In this document: one piece after another, positions 16,119 through 25,143 of the stretch
Numbering within the stretch: position 1 is the first letter of the stretch
Layout: the number at the start of each line of letters is the position of its first letter
DNA from: Flavobacteriales bacterium
GTDB taxonomy: Bacteria; Bacteroidota; Bacteroidia; Flavobacteriales_D; Crocinitomicaceae
NCBI GenBank assembly: GCA_947463385.1
Contig: CANHSL010000016.1
Location: 1 to 35,245 of the forward strand
DNA length: 35,245 bases
Direction: 5' to 3'
Translations under genes and position numbers: made by a program
Notes under the pieces: model-generated
Told to the model about the DNA's origin: nothing
The model's input: the letters and a program-made list of their open reading frames with translations, nothing else
Databases searched by the model: none

Positions 16119-18070
16119 TATTTCCCGAGGTTGTAAAGCACTTTTTTATTGACTTTAACTTTGTATTTAGATGTTAAGCTTTCCAGCCAATTTTTCTCTA
16201 AGAAGTTTTGATAATCTGATGTTGCTGAACCTTTAGCTTCACTAAATTCTTTCTTCATAACTGGAAGCATATTCGTTACCTTCACCACATACAATTTCCC
16301 CTCAAACTCATAGGTTTTATTTACGCCCATGCTTAGGGATTTTCCTTTAAGAAACGCTGTTGTTTCTGGATCAAACTTGTTCATTTTTACTTTCAAATTC
16401 AATTCGGTGTCCTTGTTGATTTTCTCAATAACATGCTTAGAAGTTACGGTATCGTTTACAATCATCGAAGCTACTTCGTTGGCAACACCAAGGGTTAAAC
16501 ACTCATAAACCGTTGCCTCCAAACGTGCTGGCCACATATACTTGTCGCGGTTACCAAGGAAATAAGCACGCAAACCGGCTGTATCCTTTACCGCCTTGTT
16601 CCATACTTTGTCAGACATGACTTCATACAATAAAATTCCATCATGATACTCGTTAATAAGGGCCCTGTAATCCGGGTACTTCGCAGGTAGCAAGAGTTCC
16701 TCATACTCCAATACTGCAGCTTTTTCCCAATTTCTATATTGAGAAGCAACGGTCATTTTGGATTCATCCTTTTTAAGTGCGCGGTAATTCTTTTCTAAAT
16801 AGCGTGCAAATTGTTGTTGTCCAAACGAAACTCCATCTAAAGTAAACAAGGTTTTATTCGATTTCAATTCCTTAGCATTCCATTTACCCATAAAGTATGT
16901 AGAATCTAAATTTGATTCAAACCACGCTAAATTTTCTTTTGGTCCGGCTATGTATTTATACTTCGCCTTCATTTTTCGAACAAAGGAATCTTGCGTTTTC
17001 TTTGAGCGCTCATCTTTATTCACCTTGGTCTGCAATTCCTTTTTCATGGTTTCAAAAGCAGCCACATCTTTGCGCTCAAGGCGCTTAATGATGTGATACC
17101 CATAGTTTGTTTTTAGCGGTGCACTGAACTCACCGTCGGCTTTAAGGGCAAATGCAGCCTCTTCAAATTCAGGAACCATACGTTGGGTTGTTCCGGAACC
17201 AAACATTGGAAGCTCTCCTCCTTTTTTACTTGTTCCTGGATCATCCGAATACATCGCTACCATTTCTTCCCATTTAGCGCCATCTTTCAACTTTTGGTAG
17301 ATTTCATCCACTTTCTTTTTTGCATTATCCTTTGTGGCTTGATCTGCATCTTTGGCCACACTAATCATTAAGTGAGCGGTTTTTATAGAACCCCGTGATG
17401 GACGAAGACCGGTAGTTTTAAGGATGTGATACCCGAAACGTGTTCTGAATGGAGCAGATACTGTTCCAACCGCTGTTTTGTAGGCCATATCCTCAAAGGG
17501 ATATACCATTTGAAATGCAGTAAAGTAGCCTAAATCGCCACCATTCGTAGCAGCAGATGGATCATCTGAACCATTCTTCATTTTTGCAACCGAGGCAAAA
17601 TCTTCCCCTTTATCGATACGTGCTTTAAGCGCAAGAATTCGATTGTATGCAGCAAGCGTATCTGCAGGCGTTGCAGACGGATCAATTTTAACTAGGATAT
17701 GAGAACAACGCACCTCGTTCACTGTACGAAAATAAGCCTCGCGAACAAGGCTGTCATTTTGTGCAGAATCAATTAAATAAGGAATAGCTAATTGTCGCTT
17801 ATATCCTTCAAACTCACGCTTAAGCTTTGGAATGGTGTCATACCCTAAAGCCTCAGCTTCAATCACTTTCAATTTAAATTTCTTGAATAAATCCATATAC
17901 TCATCCATAGATGCCTGATCGTATTTTGGATTTGGATTATTTTTCAAGTAAATCTGTAAGAACTCACTTTTGGTGATTTTTTCTCCATTCACCTTCAGGA
18001 TAACTGGATCTTTTTGACCGTATGCTACGGAAAAAATAAGCGCTAATATTCCAAATACTACTCTTTTCAT
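16118..18070 (-). CDS. periplasmic peptidyl-prolyl isomerase with two parvulin domains
   Basis: 650 residues. The signal peptide MKRVVFGILALIFSVAYGQ is followed by a helical chaperone region (KITKSEFLQIYLKNNPNP). Two parvulin domains follow: 120-220 (VRCSHILVKI, NGGDLGYFTA, RFGYHILKT) and 229-330 (TAHLMISVAK, KKGGELPMFG, NYGYHIIKR). A long C-terminal half of about 300 residues has no clear domain. This two-parvulin protein followed by a SurA homologue is a common Bacteroidota pair for outer-membrane protein folding. It begins 14 bases downstream of the guaB stop. Confidence 0.88.
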   Translation of the reverse strand: MKRVVFGILALIFSVAYGQKDPVILKVNGEKITKSEFLQIYLKNNPNPKYDQASMDEYMDLFKKFKLKVIEAEALGYDTIPKLKREFEGYKRQLAIPYLIDSAQNDSLVREAYFRTVNEVRCSHILVKIDPSATPADTLAAYNRILALKARIDKGEDFASVAKMKNGSDDPSAATNGGDLGYFTAFQMVYPFEDMAYKTAVGTVSAPFRTRFGYHILKTTGLRPSRGSIKTAHLMISVAKDADQATKDNAKKKVDEIYQKLKDGAKWEEMVAMYSDDPGTSKKGGELPMFGSGTTQRMVPEFEEAAFALKADGEFSAPLKTNYGYHIIKRLERKDVAAFETMKKELQTKVNKDERSKKTQDSFVRKMKAKYKYIAGPKENLAWFESNLDSTYFMGKWNAKELKSNKTLFTLDGVSFGQQQFARYLEKNYRALKKDESKMTVASQYRNWEKAAVLEYEELLLPAKYPDYRALINEYHDGILLYEVMSDKVWNKAVKDTAGLRAYFLGNRDKYMWPARLEATVYECLTLGVANEVASMIVNDTVTSKHVIEKINKDTELNLKVKMNKFDPETTAFLKGKSLSMGVNKTYEFEGKLYVVKVTNMLPVMKKEFSEAKGSATSDYQNFLEKNWLESLTSKYKVKVNKKVLYNLGK

Positions 18071-18084
18071 ACGTCTTTAACTGT

Positions 18085-19557
18085 TTATTTTAAACTATAA
18101 TTCGGTGCCTCACGCGTAATTGTAACATCATGTGGATGAGATTCACGCACACCAGCTGAGGTAATTCGAACAAAACGGGCACCTTTTAACTCAGCAATTG
18201 TTTTTGCACCACAATACCCCATTCCTGCACGAAGTCCTCCGGTAATTTGATACATCACTTCAAGCAACTGTCCTTTAAATGGCACCCGACCGGATATCCC
18301 TTCTGGAACCAATTTTTTCATGTCCTCTTCGCCGGCTTGAAAGTACCGATCTTTGGAACCTTTCTGCATGGCTTCTAATGAACCCATTCCTCGGTAGGTT
18401 TTAAATTTTCGTCCTTCATAGATAATGGTTTCACCGGGAGATTCTTCTACTCCGGCAAACATTCCACCAAGCATCACGCTATCCGCACCGGCAGCGATTG
18501 CTTTTACAATATCTCCGGTATAGCGAATTCCACCATCAGCGATAACAGGCACGCCCGTACCTTCAATAGCCTTAGCCACCTCATTAATTGCGGTTAATTG
18601 AGGGACCCCAACTCCAGCAATAACACGGGTGGTACAAATGGATCCGGGACCAATCCCAACTTTCACTGCATCCGCACCAGCCTCAACCAGAAAACGCGCA
18701 GCGTCTGCTGTGGCAATATTCCCCACCACAACCTCTAAGGTTGGATAAAGGGATTTAATATCTTTTAATTGTTTTACTACACCAACGGTGTGGGCATGCG
18801 CCGTATCAATTACGATCGCATCAACACCTGCTTCAACAAGTGCCTTAACACGGTCCATCGTTTCATCTGCAATCCCTACGGCAGCCGCTACTCTAAGTCG
18901 ACCTAAATTATCTTTACATGAAAGGGGATGTTCTTTCACCTTTATAATGTCACGATACGTAATTAACCCGATTAATCTACCTTCCAAATCAACGACTGGC
19001 AACTTCTCAATTCTATTTTGCTGAAGGATTGTTTCAGCTGTGGCTAAATCCGTCCCGTCTTTGGTGGTAATTAAATTCGTTGAAGTCATAACCTCTACGA
19101 TTGGTTTTGATAACTCACGCTCGAAACGCAAATCACGGTTTGTCACGATTCCTTTCAAACACCTAATTTCATCTACTACTGGAATGCCTCCGATGCTATT
19201 TTCTTTCATTAATGCCAAGGCATCACCAACGGTTGCTGATTCCGATAAGGTTATGGGATCAATGATCATCCCACTTTCTGAGCGTTTAACTTTCCTCACC
19301 TCGATTGCTTGCTCAGCTATGGTCATGTTTTTATGCACTACTCCGATTCCTCCTTGTTGAGCGATGGCAATTGCCAACCGATGCTCTGTTACAGTATCCA
19401 TAGCAGATGATACTACCGGAGCGTTCACAATAATATTTCTTGAAAAACGGCTTTGCAGCACTACCTCTCGCGGTAAAACCTGAGAAAATGCAGGAACTAA
19501 CAAGACATCATCATAGGTGAAGCCTTCAGTAATTTGGGTGAGATTATTCAATGACAT
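18085..19557 (-). CDS. guaB: inosine-5'-monophosphate dehydrogenase
   Basis: 490 residues from ATG 19557. Oxidises IMP to XMP with NAD, the committed step to GMP. It shows [13 protein letters not shown] at the N-terminus, AMDTVTE, a CBS-domain pair at about 95-210 ([16 protein letters not shown]), the cysteine loop [11 protein letters not shown] with catalytic Cys308, [24 protein letters not shown] and the flap ending in the potassium-site region. The longer frame to 19587 adds ten residues not typical of GuaB. A TATTTTTG promoter element lies 28 bases upstream. First gene of the minus-strand block. Confidence 0.96.
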   Translation of the reverse strand: MSLNNLTQITEGFTYDDVLLVPAFSQVLPREVVLQSRFSRNIIVNAPVVSSAMDTVTEHRLAIAIAQQGGIGVVHKNMTIAEQAIEVRKVKRSESGMIIDPITLSESATVGDALALMKENSIGGIPVVDEIRCLKGIVTNRDLRFERELSKPIVEVMTSTNLITTKDGTDLATAETILQQNRIEKLPVVDLEGRLIGLITYRDIIKVKEHPLSCKDNLGRLRVAAAVGIADETMDRVKALVEAGVDAIVIDTAHAHTVGVVKQLKDIKSLYPTLEVVVGNIATADAARFLVEAGADAVKVGIGPGSICTTRVIAGVGVPQLTAINEVAKAIEGTGVPVIADGGIRYTGDIVKAIAAGADSVMLGGMFAGVEESPGETIIYEGRKFKTYRGMGSLEAMQKGSKDRYFQAGEEDMKKLVPEGISGRVPFKGQLLEVMYQITGGLRAGMGYCGAKTIAELKGARFVRITSAGVRESHPHDVTITREAPNYSLK

Positions 19558-19584
19558 GTGTGAATCTAAAGCAATAAATTCTCG

Positions 19585-19592
19585 CAAAAATA
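19585..19592 (-). promoter_or_regulatory. -7 promoter element TATTTTTG for guaB
   Basis: A perfect TAnnTTTG match on the minus strand, 28 bases upstream of the guaB ATG at 19557. It lies upstream of and partly inside the longer reading frame, favouring the shorter start. No strong -33 box seen. Confidence 0.45.
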
Positions 19593-19675
19593 AGAAATTT
19601 CGGGGGATTTTTTTAGTGAAATATCGATGAAATGTTAATTAAATTAAAATCACCTATTTCCTCCCGTTTTTTCAC

Positions 19676-19683
19676 TAATCTTG
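19676..19683 (+). promoter_or_regulatory. -7-like element TAATCTTG
   Basis: One mismatch from TAnnTTTG, six bases before ATG 19690, so the transcript would have almost no leader. Confidence 0.35.
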
Positions 19684-19689
19684 TATTCT

Positions 19690-20322
19690 ATGAGATGGCT
19701 ACCTTTTTTATTTTTAACGCTCTTATGCCATTCGTACAAGGCACAACGCTCGGTTGTTGATACGTCGCGGATGCTTCAGATTTCAGGTGTAATCATTGCC
19801 GAAGACAACCTAGAACCCCTGCCCTACACCACCGTATGGAATCGATCAATTCGAAAAGGGGTAATTTCTGATTATTATGGTTTTTTCACCATGGTTTCAT
19901 TTCCTGGAGACACCCTTGTATTCAACTTTTACGGGTACTCAAGCTCGACCTATATCATTCCTGATACGCTAAGCGAAAACCGCTACAGCATCGTTCACAT
20001 GATGCAAGCCGATACCCTTAATATGCCTGAAGTCGTAGTTCACCCATGGCCTTCACGCGATGAATTCGCTCGATATTTTGTTGAAATGAAACCCTATGAT
20101 GACGCCATGCGCAAAGCGCAACGTGAACTATCCGGTGAATCTTTGGCATTTGTTGCCGCAAAAATGAGCAATGACGCTTCGTTGGCTTATGGCTATGCTC
20201 AAAATCAACGATTAACCAAACTATACACCAACGGTCAATTACCGGCGAACAATTTATTCAACCCGTATGCATGGGCTAAATTAGTTCAGGATTGGAAAGC
20301 AGGTAAACTTGGACGTCAATGA
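19690..20322 (+). CDS. secreted carboxypeptidase-regulatory-like domain protein
   Basis: 210 residues from ATG 19690 (an in-frame TTG at 19681 lies within the probable promoter). The signal peptide is MRWLPFLFLTLLCHSYKAQ. A carboxypeptidase-D regulatory-like beta-sandwich follows, roughly residues 28-95, recognised by ISGVIIAEDNLEPLPYTTVW, the turn SDYYGFFTM and GDTLVFNFYGYSS. The C-terminal 100 residues are helical and unrecognised. Such domains are common on Bacteroidota envelope proteins, including TonB-dependent receptors, but here the domain is not fused to a barrel. The stop overlaps the convergent HD gene stop by seven bases. Confidence 0.8.
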   Translation: MRWLPFLFLTLLCHSYKAQRSVVDTSRMLQISGVIIAEDNLEPLPYTTVWNRSIRKGVISDYYGFFTMVSFPGDTLVFNFYGYSSSTYIIPDTLSENRYSIVHMMQADTLNMPEVVVHPWPSRDEFARYFVEMKPYDDAMRKAQRELSGESLAFVAAKMSNDASLAYGYAQNQRLTKLYTNGQLPANNLFNPYAWAKLVQDWKAGKLGRQ

Positions 20323-21560
20323 TGCTGCGGATAGCACAGAAAATATTTCTCTACCGGATGCGCTAAGGCCGAGATATTCAGGTTGTCTGATGCCTTTGCC
20401 AAATCAATTACCTCCCCATTTTTCATTAACAAATTGATGTTTTGCTTATCGTTGGTATAGGCTTTATTCATCAATAAATCATGGTACACCAAATCCTCTA
20501 AGCCTTCCGAATCAACATTAAAATGATTGCGAACCAGTTCTTTTTCAAGGGAAATACGGTCAATCGGAAATGGCTGTTTTGAAATCTCAATTTTAAATAG
20601 GTTTCGATTGACTAACCCACTGCACAAGAGCGACAAAATTCGATCCTCATGATGCTGCCATACTTTGATCGCCCCCCAAATGTCGTAATCATCCAATTGC
20701 GCAAAGGCGTCTAAATATTGAGGGTCTGATTTGAAATCATTCAAGGTTACATCCCTTTGAAGGAATAAGGTCAAGGCTGGCGATGCAAAAAGCGGCACTC
20801 CGTGTTTAGCCAAGTGCTTCGCTCTTCGCAGGGCATGAATCAACATATGTTCGGCCGCCACTACTGTTTTGTGCAAATACACTTGCCAATACATTAAACG
20901 TCGAGCAACAATAAACTTTTCAACCGAATAAATCGCTTTTTCCTCTAACACTAAATTACCTTCATGGACAGCTAGCATTTCAATTAAGCGATCCGAACCG
21001 ATTATTCCTTCACTCACCCCGCTGTAAAAACTATCTCGATTCAAATAATCCAGTCGATCCATATCGAGTTGACTTGAAACCAATTGATGCAAATAGGGTT
21101 TAGTGTATTCGTTTTTAAAAATCAAATTGGCCCTTCCTAAATCATCACCGAATTCCTTCGACAAGCGGTCTATAAACAATCCACTCAAATCTTCATGGGT
21201 AACTCCATTTACGATATCGTATTCCAAGGCATGACTGAACGGACCGTGTCCGATGTCGTGCAAGAGAATGGCCAATTTAACAGCACGCTCTTCGTCTTCG
21301 GTAATTTCATTCCCTTTCCGACGAAGTACCGAAACCGCCAAGCCCATTAAGTGCATAGCACCCAACACATGGGTATAACGTGTATGTTGCGCACCCGGAT
21401 AAACCAAGTGTGAAAGCCCCAATTGCATAATACGACGAAGTCGCTGCATGTAAGGATGATTCAATACATCAAAAATTAATTCATCCGGAACCGCTATAAA
21501 TCCATAAACGGGATCGTTAATGATTTTCTTTTTATTGGAAGGATGAGAAAAAGTTGGCAA
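20316..21560 (-). CDS. HD-domain phosphohydrolase (dNTPase-like)
   Basis: 414 residues. The start is TTG at 21560; no ATG occurs in frame before the conserved region, and a TAAGTTTG promoter element lies 26 bases upstream. HD-superfamily metal ligands are visible: His64 (TRYTHVLG), His101-Asp102 (LLHDIGHGPFSH), and a later Asp in QLDMDRLDYLNRD. The N-terminal IINDPVYGFI and MQRLRRIMQLG match the SAMHD1/YwfO-like subgroup that removes triphosphate from deoxynucleotides or related nucleotides. The substrate has not been established from sequence. Confidence 0.88.
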   Translation of the reverse strand: MPTFSHPSNKKKIINDPVYGFIAVPDELIFDVLNHPYMQRLRRIMQLGLSHLVYPGAQHTRYTHVLGAMHLMGLAVSVLRRKGNEITEDEERAVKLAILLHDIGHGPFSHALEYDIVNGVTHEDLSGLFIDRLSKEFGDDLGRANLIFKNEYTKPYLHQLVSSQLDMDRLDYLNRDSFYSGVSEGIIGSDRLIEMLAVHEGNLVLEEKAIYSVEKFIVARRLMYWQVYLHKTVVAAEHMLIHALRRAKHLAKHGVPLFASPALTLFLQRDVTLNDFKSDPQYLDAFAQLDDYDIWGAIKVWQHHEDRILSLLCSGLVNRNLFKIEISKQPFPIDRISLEKELVRNHFNVDSEGLEDLVYHDLLMNKAYTNDKQNINLLMKNGEVIDLAKASDNLNISALAHPVEKYFLCYPQHH

Positions 21561-21585
21561 TTGCTTATTTTTACAATTAATACTG

Positions 21586-21593
21586 CAAACTTA
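21586..21593 (-). promoter_or_regulatory. -7 promoter element TAAGTTTG for the HD gene
   Basis: A perfect TAnnTTTG on the minus strand, 25 bases before the TTG start at 21560. It supports that unusual start and lies in the short divergent space shared with porX. Confidence 0.45.
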
Positions 21594-21607
21594 CTTAAAT
21601 ATACGCA

Positions 21608-23149
21608 ATGGGTAAAATACTTTGGGCTGACGACGAAATCGAACTATTAAAACCTCACATCTTATTCTTGGAATCTAAAGGATATTCAGTAGACCGCGTT
21701 ACTAACGGTACGGATGCCATTGATAAAGCGGAGGAAAACGCGTACGATGTCATTTTTTTAGATGAAAATATGCCTGGAATCAGTGGATTAGAAGCCTTAT
21801 CCAAAATCAAAGAAATCAATCCCTTGGTCCCTGTGGTAATGATTACCAAAAGTGAAGAAGAGTTCATTATGGAAGAGGCCATTGGGAGTAAAATCGCAGA
21901 TTACCTCATCAAACCTGTTAATCCCAATCAAATATTACTCAGTCTAAAGAAAATCTTACAGCAAACCCAGCTCGTAGCACAAAAAACCAACGTCAACTAC
22001 CAACAAGAATTTCGTCAACTTGGCATGCAGCTAAACAACCGAATGGACGCCAATGAATGGACAGAAATGTATCGTAAATTGGTGTATTGGGAATTGGAAT
22101 TAGAGCAAGCGGAAGACAAAGCCATGAAGGAAATCTTCGACATGCAGAAAAAAGAAGCGAATCAGCTGTTTTGCGATTTTATAGAAGACAATTACCTCGA
22201 TTGGTTGAACGGCACCGAGGACATGCCATACATGTTGCATAACATGATTCGAACGCGGGTATTACCAAAAATTGGCAAGGAAAAATTGGCGGTATTGGTA
22301 ATCGATAACTTACGCTATGACCAATGGAAAATTTTGGAACCCCTGATTTCTAAATCGTATCAAAAAGAGGAGGAGTATGTGATTTACTCCATTTTGCCCA
22401 CAGCTACACATTACGCGCGAAACGCGTTCTTTGCCGGATTACTTCCTTCCGAAATCGAAAAGAAATTCCCTCAATATTGGCGCTATGAAGAGGACGAGGG
22501 AAGTAAAAATCAATTTGAAAAAGAATTACTTGAGCAACAATTAAAGCGATTAAGCAAACAATGCAAGTGGAGTTATCACAAAATCACCAACCTGGAAGCT
22601 GGCAAGAAACTTAATGAGCAGTTTAACCAAATCAAGGATAACGACGTGAATTTTGTAGTGTACAACTTTGTAGACATGCTCTCACATGCACGAACAGAAA
22701 TGGAAATGATCCGTGAATTAGCCAGTGATGAGGCTGCTTATCGTTCACTTACAAAATCTTGGTTTGAACATTCACCGCTTCAGGAGTTGATACTAAAATT
22801 CAGAGAAATCGGAGCGCATTTAATCATCACCACAGACCACGGGACAGTTAAAGTGAATAAGCCCATCAAAATTGTTGGGGAACGCTCAACGAACACCAAC
22901 CTTCGGTATAAAGTTGGACGTGGTTTGAGTTATGATTCGAAAGAAGTATTTGTCGTTAATAAACCTACCGAGGCTTTCTTGCCTCAAATCAAACTCTCCA
23001 ATGAATATGTTTTCGCCAGGGAGTCAGATTTCTTTGTTTACCCTAATAATTACAATCATTTTGTGAATCATTATGGCAACACATTCCAACATGGGGGTAT
23101 ATCCATGGAGGAAATGCTGATTCCGTTTATTGAACTGCAACCCAAGTAA
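21608..23149 (+). CDS. porX: PorX-type response regulator with PglZ phosphodiesterase domain
   Basis: 513 residues. Receiver domain at 1-120 with the acidic pair Asp8-Asp9, phospho-acceptor Asp52 (VIFLDENMPG), Thr80 and Lys102 (YLIKPVNP). A helical linker leads to an alkaline-phosphatase-like PglZ domain with metal-site segments VIDNLRYDQW (Asp233), the nucleophile region PTATHYARN (around 264-272) and a C-terminal TTDHGT. In Porphyromonas gingivalis PorX partners histidine kinase PorY to control T9SS genes, and the PglZ domain hydrolyses cyclic oligonucleotides. No kinase gene is adjacent, as usual for porX. The window also encodes a T9SS cargo (DUF1501 protein). Confidence 0.9.
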   Translation: MGKILWADDEIELLKPHILFLESKGYSVDRVTNGTDAIDKAEENAYDVIFLDENMPGISGLEALSKIKEINPLVPVVMITKSEEEFIMEEAIGSKIADYLIKPVNPNQILLSLKKILQQTQLVAQKTNVNYQQEFRQLGMQLNNRMDANEWTEMYRKLVYWELELEQAEDKAMKEIFDMQKKEANQLFCDFIEDNYLDWLNGTEDMPYMLHNMIRTRVLPKIGKEKLAVLVIDNLRYDQWKILEPLISKSYQKEEEYVIYSILPTATHYARNAFFAGLLPSEIEKKFPQYWRYEEDEGSKNQFEKELLEQQLKRLSKQCKWSYHKITNLEAGKKLNEQFNQIKDNDVNFVVYNFVDMLSHARTEMEMIRELASDEAAYRSLTKSWFEHSPLQELILKFREIGAHLIITTDHGTVKVNKPIKIVGERSTNTNLRYKVGRGLSYDSKEVFVVNKPTEAFLPQIKLSNEYVFARESDFFVYPNNYNHFVNHYGNTFQHGGISMEEMLIPFIELQPK

Positions 23150-23189
23150 TTTTAGCTATTTTAGATTCGTTCAAAATAAGGGATTATTG

Positions 23190-23197
23190 TACCTTTG
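23190..23197 (+). promoter_or_regulatory. -7 promoter element TACCTTTG for sufS
   Basis: A perfect TAnnTTTG four bases before the sufS ATG (23202), with a TTCG at 23166-23169 as a possible imperfect -33 box 20 bases upstream. Transcription would begin at or beside the start codon. Confidence 0.5.
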
Positions 23198-23201
23198 TAC
23201 T

Positions 23202-24422
23202 ATGAGCGGATTCAATGTAAATGAAATCAGAGCAGACTTTCCAATTTTGAAGGAATCTGTTAATGGGAAACCCCTGATTTACTTTGACAACGGGGCGACC
23301 TCACAAAAACCAAGGCAAGTAATTGAACGCATATCGAACTATTATACGCATGAAAATTCAAACGTTCATCGGGGCGTGCATTACTTAAGTGATCAAGCAA
23401 CCAATGCGTATGAACAGGCAAGAAACACCGTGGCACGTTACATCAATGCGGCGCACAGCCAAGAAGTGATTTTCACCAAAGGAACGACTGATTCCATTAA
23501 CACCGTGGCTTTCAGTGTTGGCGAAACGCTCAAGCCGGGAGATGAAATTCTTATCTCGGGCATGGAACACCACTCGAATATCGTTCCTTGGCAAATGCTC
23601 TGTGAACGAAAAGGCACGATATTAAAAGTAATTCCCGTTACGCCAGAAGGCACCTTAGATTTAGAAGCATTCGACACCTTATTAAGTGAACGAACGAAAT
23701 TATTGAGCATCATCCACATTTCTAATACTCTCGGGACCATCAACCCCGTGGAGCAACTGATACAAAAAGCGCATCAAGTCGGCGCCAAGGTACTTTTGGA
23801 TGCCGCACAGAGTATTCAACACCTACCCATCGACGTACAACACTTAGATTGTGATTTCTTAGCTTTCTCAGGACATAAAGTGTTTGGGCCTACCGGAATT
23901 GGAATTCTTTATGGCAAAAAGGATCTATTAGATAGCCTTCCTCCCTATCAAGGCGGCGGTGACATGATTGAACAGGTGAGTTTTGAGAAAACTACCTACA
24001 ATGGATTGCCCTTAAAGTTTGAAGCTGGAACACCCAATATAAGTGGTGCTATTGCACTCGGAGCTGCCTTTAATTATTTATCCTCCCTTGATTTACAGGG
24101 TGCCTTTCAACATGAACATACCCTTGGAACTTATTTAAGGGCGCGAATGAGAGAAATTCCAACCATACGATTCATTGGGGAAGCTCCTGAAACGTGTAGT
24201 ACCTTGTCTTTTCTCATTGGTGAGTTACATCCCTTTGATTTAGGTACGCTACTCGATAAACAAGGAATTGCTGTGCGTACAGGTCATCATTGCACGCAAC
24301 CACTCATGAAACAATTCAATATTCCAGGTACGGTTAGAGCATCCTTGGCTTTCTATAATACCACCGAAGAAATAGATCAGTTCGTTGTTGCGCTAGAACG
24401 TTCAATTCACTTATTATCATGA
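23202..24422 (+). CDS. sufS: cysteine desulfurase SufS
   Basis: 406 residues. A PLP enzyme that takes sulfur from cysteine for Fe-S cluster assembly. FDNGATSQKP and EHHSNIVPWQ lie in the N-terminal half, the Schiff-base lysine is Lys226 (SGHKVFGPTGIG), and the persulfide cysteine is Cys364 in RTGHHCTQP, the class II (SufS/CsdA) arrangement. I chose ATG 23202 over the longer frame from 23130 because the latter starts inside porX and runs through the promoter element. It overlaps sufE by four bases (ATGA). Confidence 0.95.
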   Translation: MSGFNVNEIRADFPILKESVNGKPLIYFDNGATSQKPRQVIERISNYYTHENSNVHRGVHYLSDQATNAYEQARNTVARYINAAHSQEVIFTKGTTDSINTVAFSVGETLKPGDEILISGMEHHSNIVPWQMLCERKGTILKVIPVTPEGTLDLEAFDTLLSERTKLLSIIHISNTLGTINPVEQLIQKAHQVGAKVLLDAAQSIQHLPIDVQHLDCDFLAFSGHKVFGPTGIGILYGKKDLLDSLPPYQGGGDMIEQVSFEKTTYNGLPLKFEAGTPNISGAIALGAAFNYLSSLDLQGAFQHEHTLGTYLRARMREIPTIRFIGEAPETCSTLSFLIGELHPFDLGTLLDKQGIAVRTGHHCTQPLMKQFNIPGTVRASLAFYNTTEEIDQFVVALERSIHLLS

Positions 24423-24841
24423 GTAAATCCATCAACCAAATTCAAGACGAAATCATTGAAGAATTTGCAATGTTTGATGATTGGATGGAAAAATACGAGT
24501 ATATCATCGACTTGGGCAAGGAGCTTCCATTAATTGCAGATGTTAAAAAAACCGAGGATCGCTTAATTCATGGATGTCAGTCAAGGGTTTGGGTAGCTTC
24601 AGAAATGCTTGATAAGCACTTAGTGTTTACTGCAGATTCGGATGCCATTATCACAAAGGGGATTATTAGTTTATTAATTCGCGTATTATCGAACCAAACA
24701 CCTGAAGACATTGTTAAAAGTGAGTTATACTTTATCGGAAAAATTGGATTGCAAGAACACCTATCCCCTACGCGAGCCAATGGGCTTGTAGGCATGATCA
24801 ACCGATTAAAAAGTGACGGATTGAAGCAACTAACATCATGA
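24419..24841 (+). CDS. sufE: SufE sulfur-acceptor protein
   Basis: 140 residues. It receives persulfide sulfur from SufS and passes it to the scaffold. The acceptor is Cys53 in IHGCQSRVWV, with the family segments EEFAMFDDWMEKYEYIIDLG and SPTRANGLVGM. The ATG overlaps the sufS stop (ATGA), and the stop overlaps sufT in the same way, so all three are translationally coupled. Confidence 0.95.
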   Translation: MSKSINQIQDEIIEEFAMFDDWMEKYEYIIDLGKELPLIADVKKTEDRLIHGCQSRVWVASEMLDKHLVFTADSDAIITKGIISLLIRVLSNQTPEDIVKSELYFIGKIGLQEHLSPTRANGLVGMINRLKSDGLKQLTS

Positions 24842-25143
24842 TTGAACTAGAAAACGAAATCGTAAGCGTATTAAAAACCATCTATGACCCCGAAATTCCG
24901 GTGGATGTATTTGAATTGGGATTGATCTACGAAATCCGAATATCCGAAACGAATGAGGTAGATATTGACATGACCTTAACCTCACCCAATTGTCCGGTTG
25001 CTGAATCCTTACCAAAAGAGGTTGAAGATAAAGTGAAAGCGATGGAGGCCATCACAGATTGCCGGGTACATATTGTGTTTGATCCGCCTTGGGACAAGGA
25101 CATGATGTCTGAGGAAGCAAAATTAGAACTGGGATTCTTGTAA
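24838..25143 (+). CDS. SufT-like DUF59 / MIP18-family Fe-S assembly factor
   Basis: 101 residues, a stand-alone DUF59 domain. It has YDPEIPVDVFELGLIY near the N-terminus, the conserved cysteine in TSPNCPVAE (Cys52) and VFDPPWDKDMMSEEAK at the end. Members assist Fe-S cluster maturation (SufT in Gram-positives, MIP18 in eukaryotes). Coupled to sufE by ATGA. The TAA stop abuts the stop of the next, convergent gene with no gap. Confidence 0.9.
   Translation: MIELENEIVSVLKTIYDPEIPVDVFELGLIYEIRISETNEVDIDMTLTSPNCPVAESLPKEVEDKVKAMEAITDCRVHIVFDPPWDKDMMSEEAKLELGFL

Noticed and set aside
19558-19689. Possible regulatory RNA between guaB and the carboxypeptidase-like gene
   Set aside because: The 132 bases hold two divergent promoter-like elements and AT-rich sequence but no convincing stem structure.
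23130-23201. An extended N-terminus of SufS
   Set aside because: The extension starts inside porX and runs through the -7 promoter element; ATG 23202 gives the standard SufS N-terminus with Lys226 and Cys364 in place.
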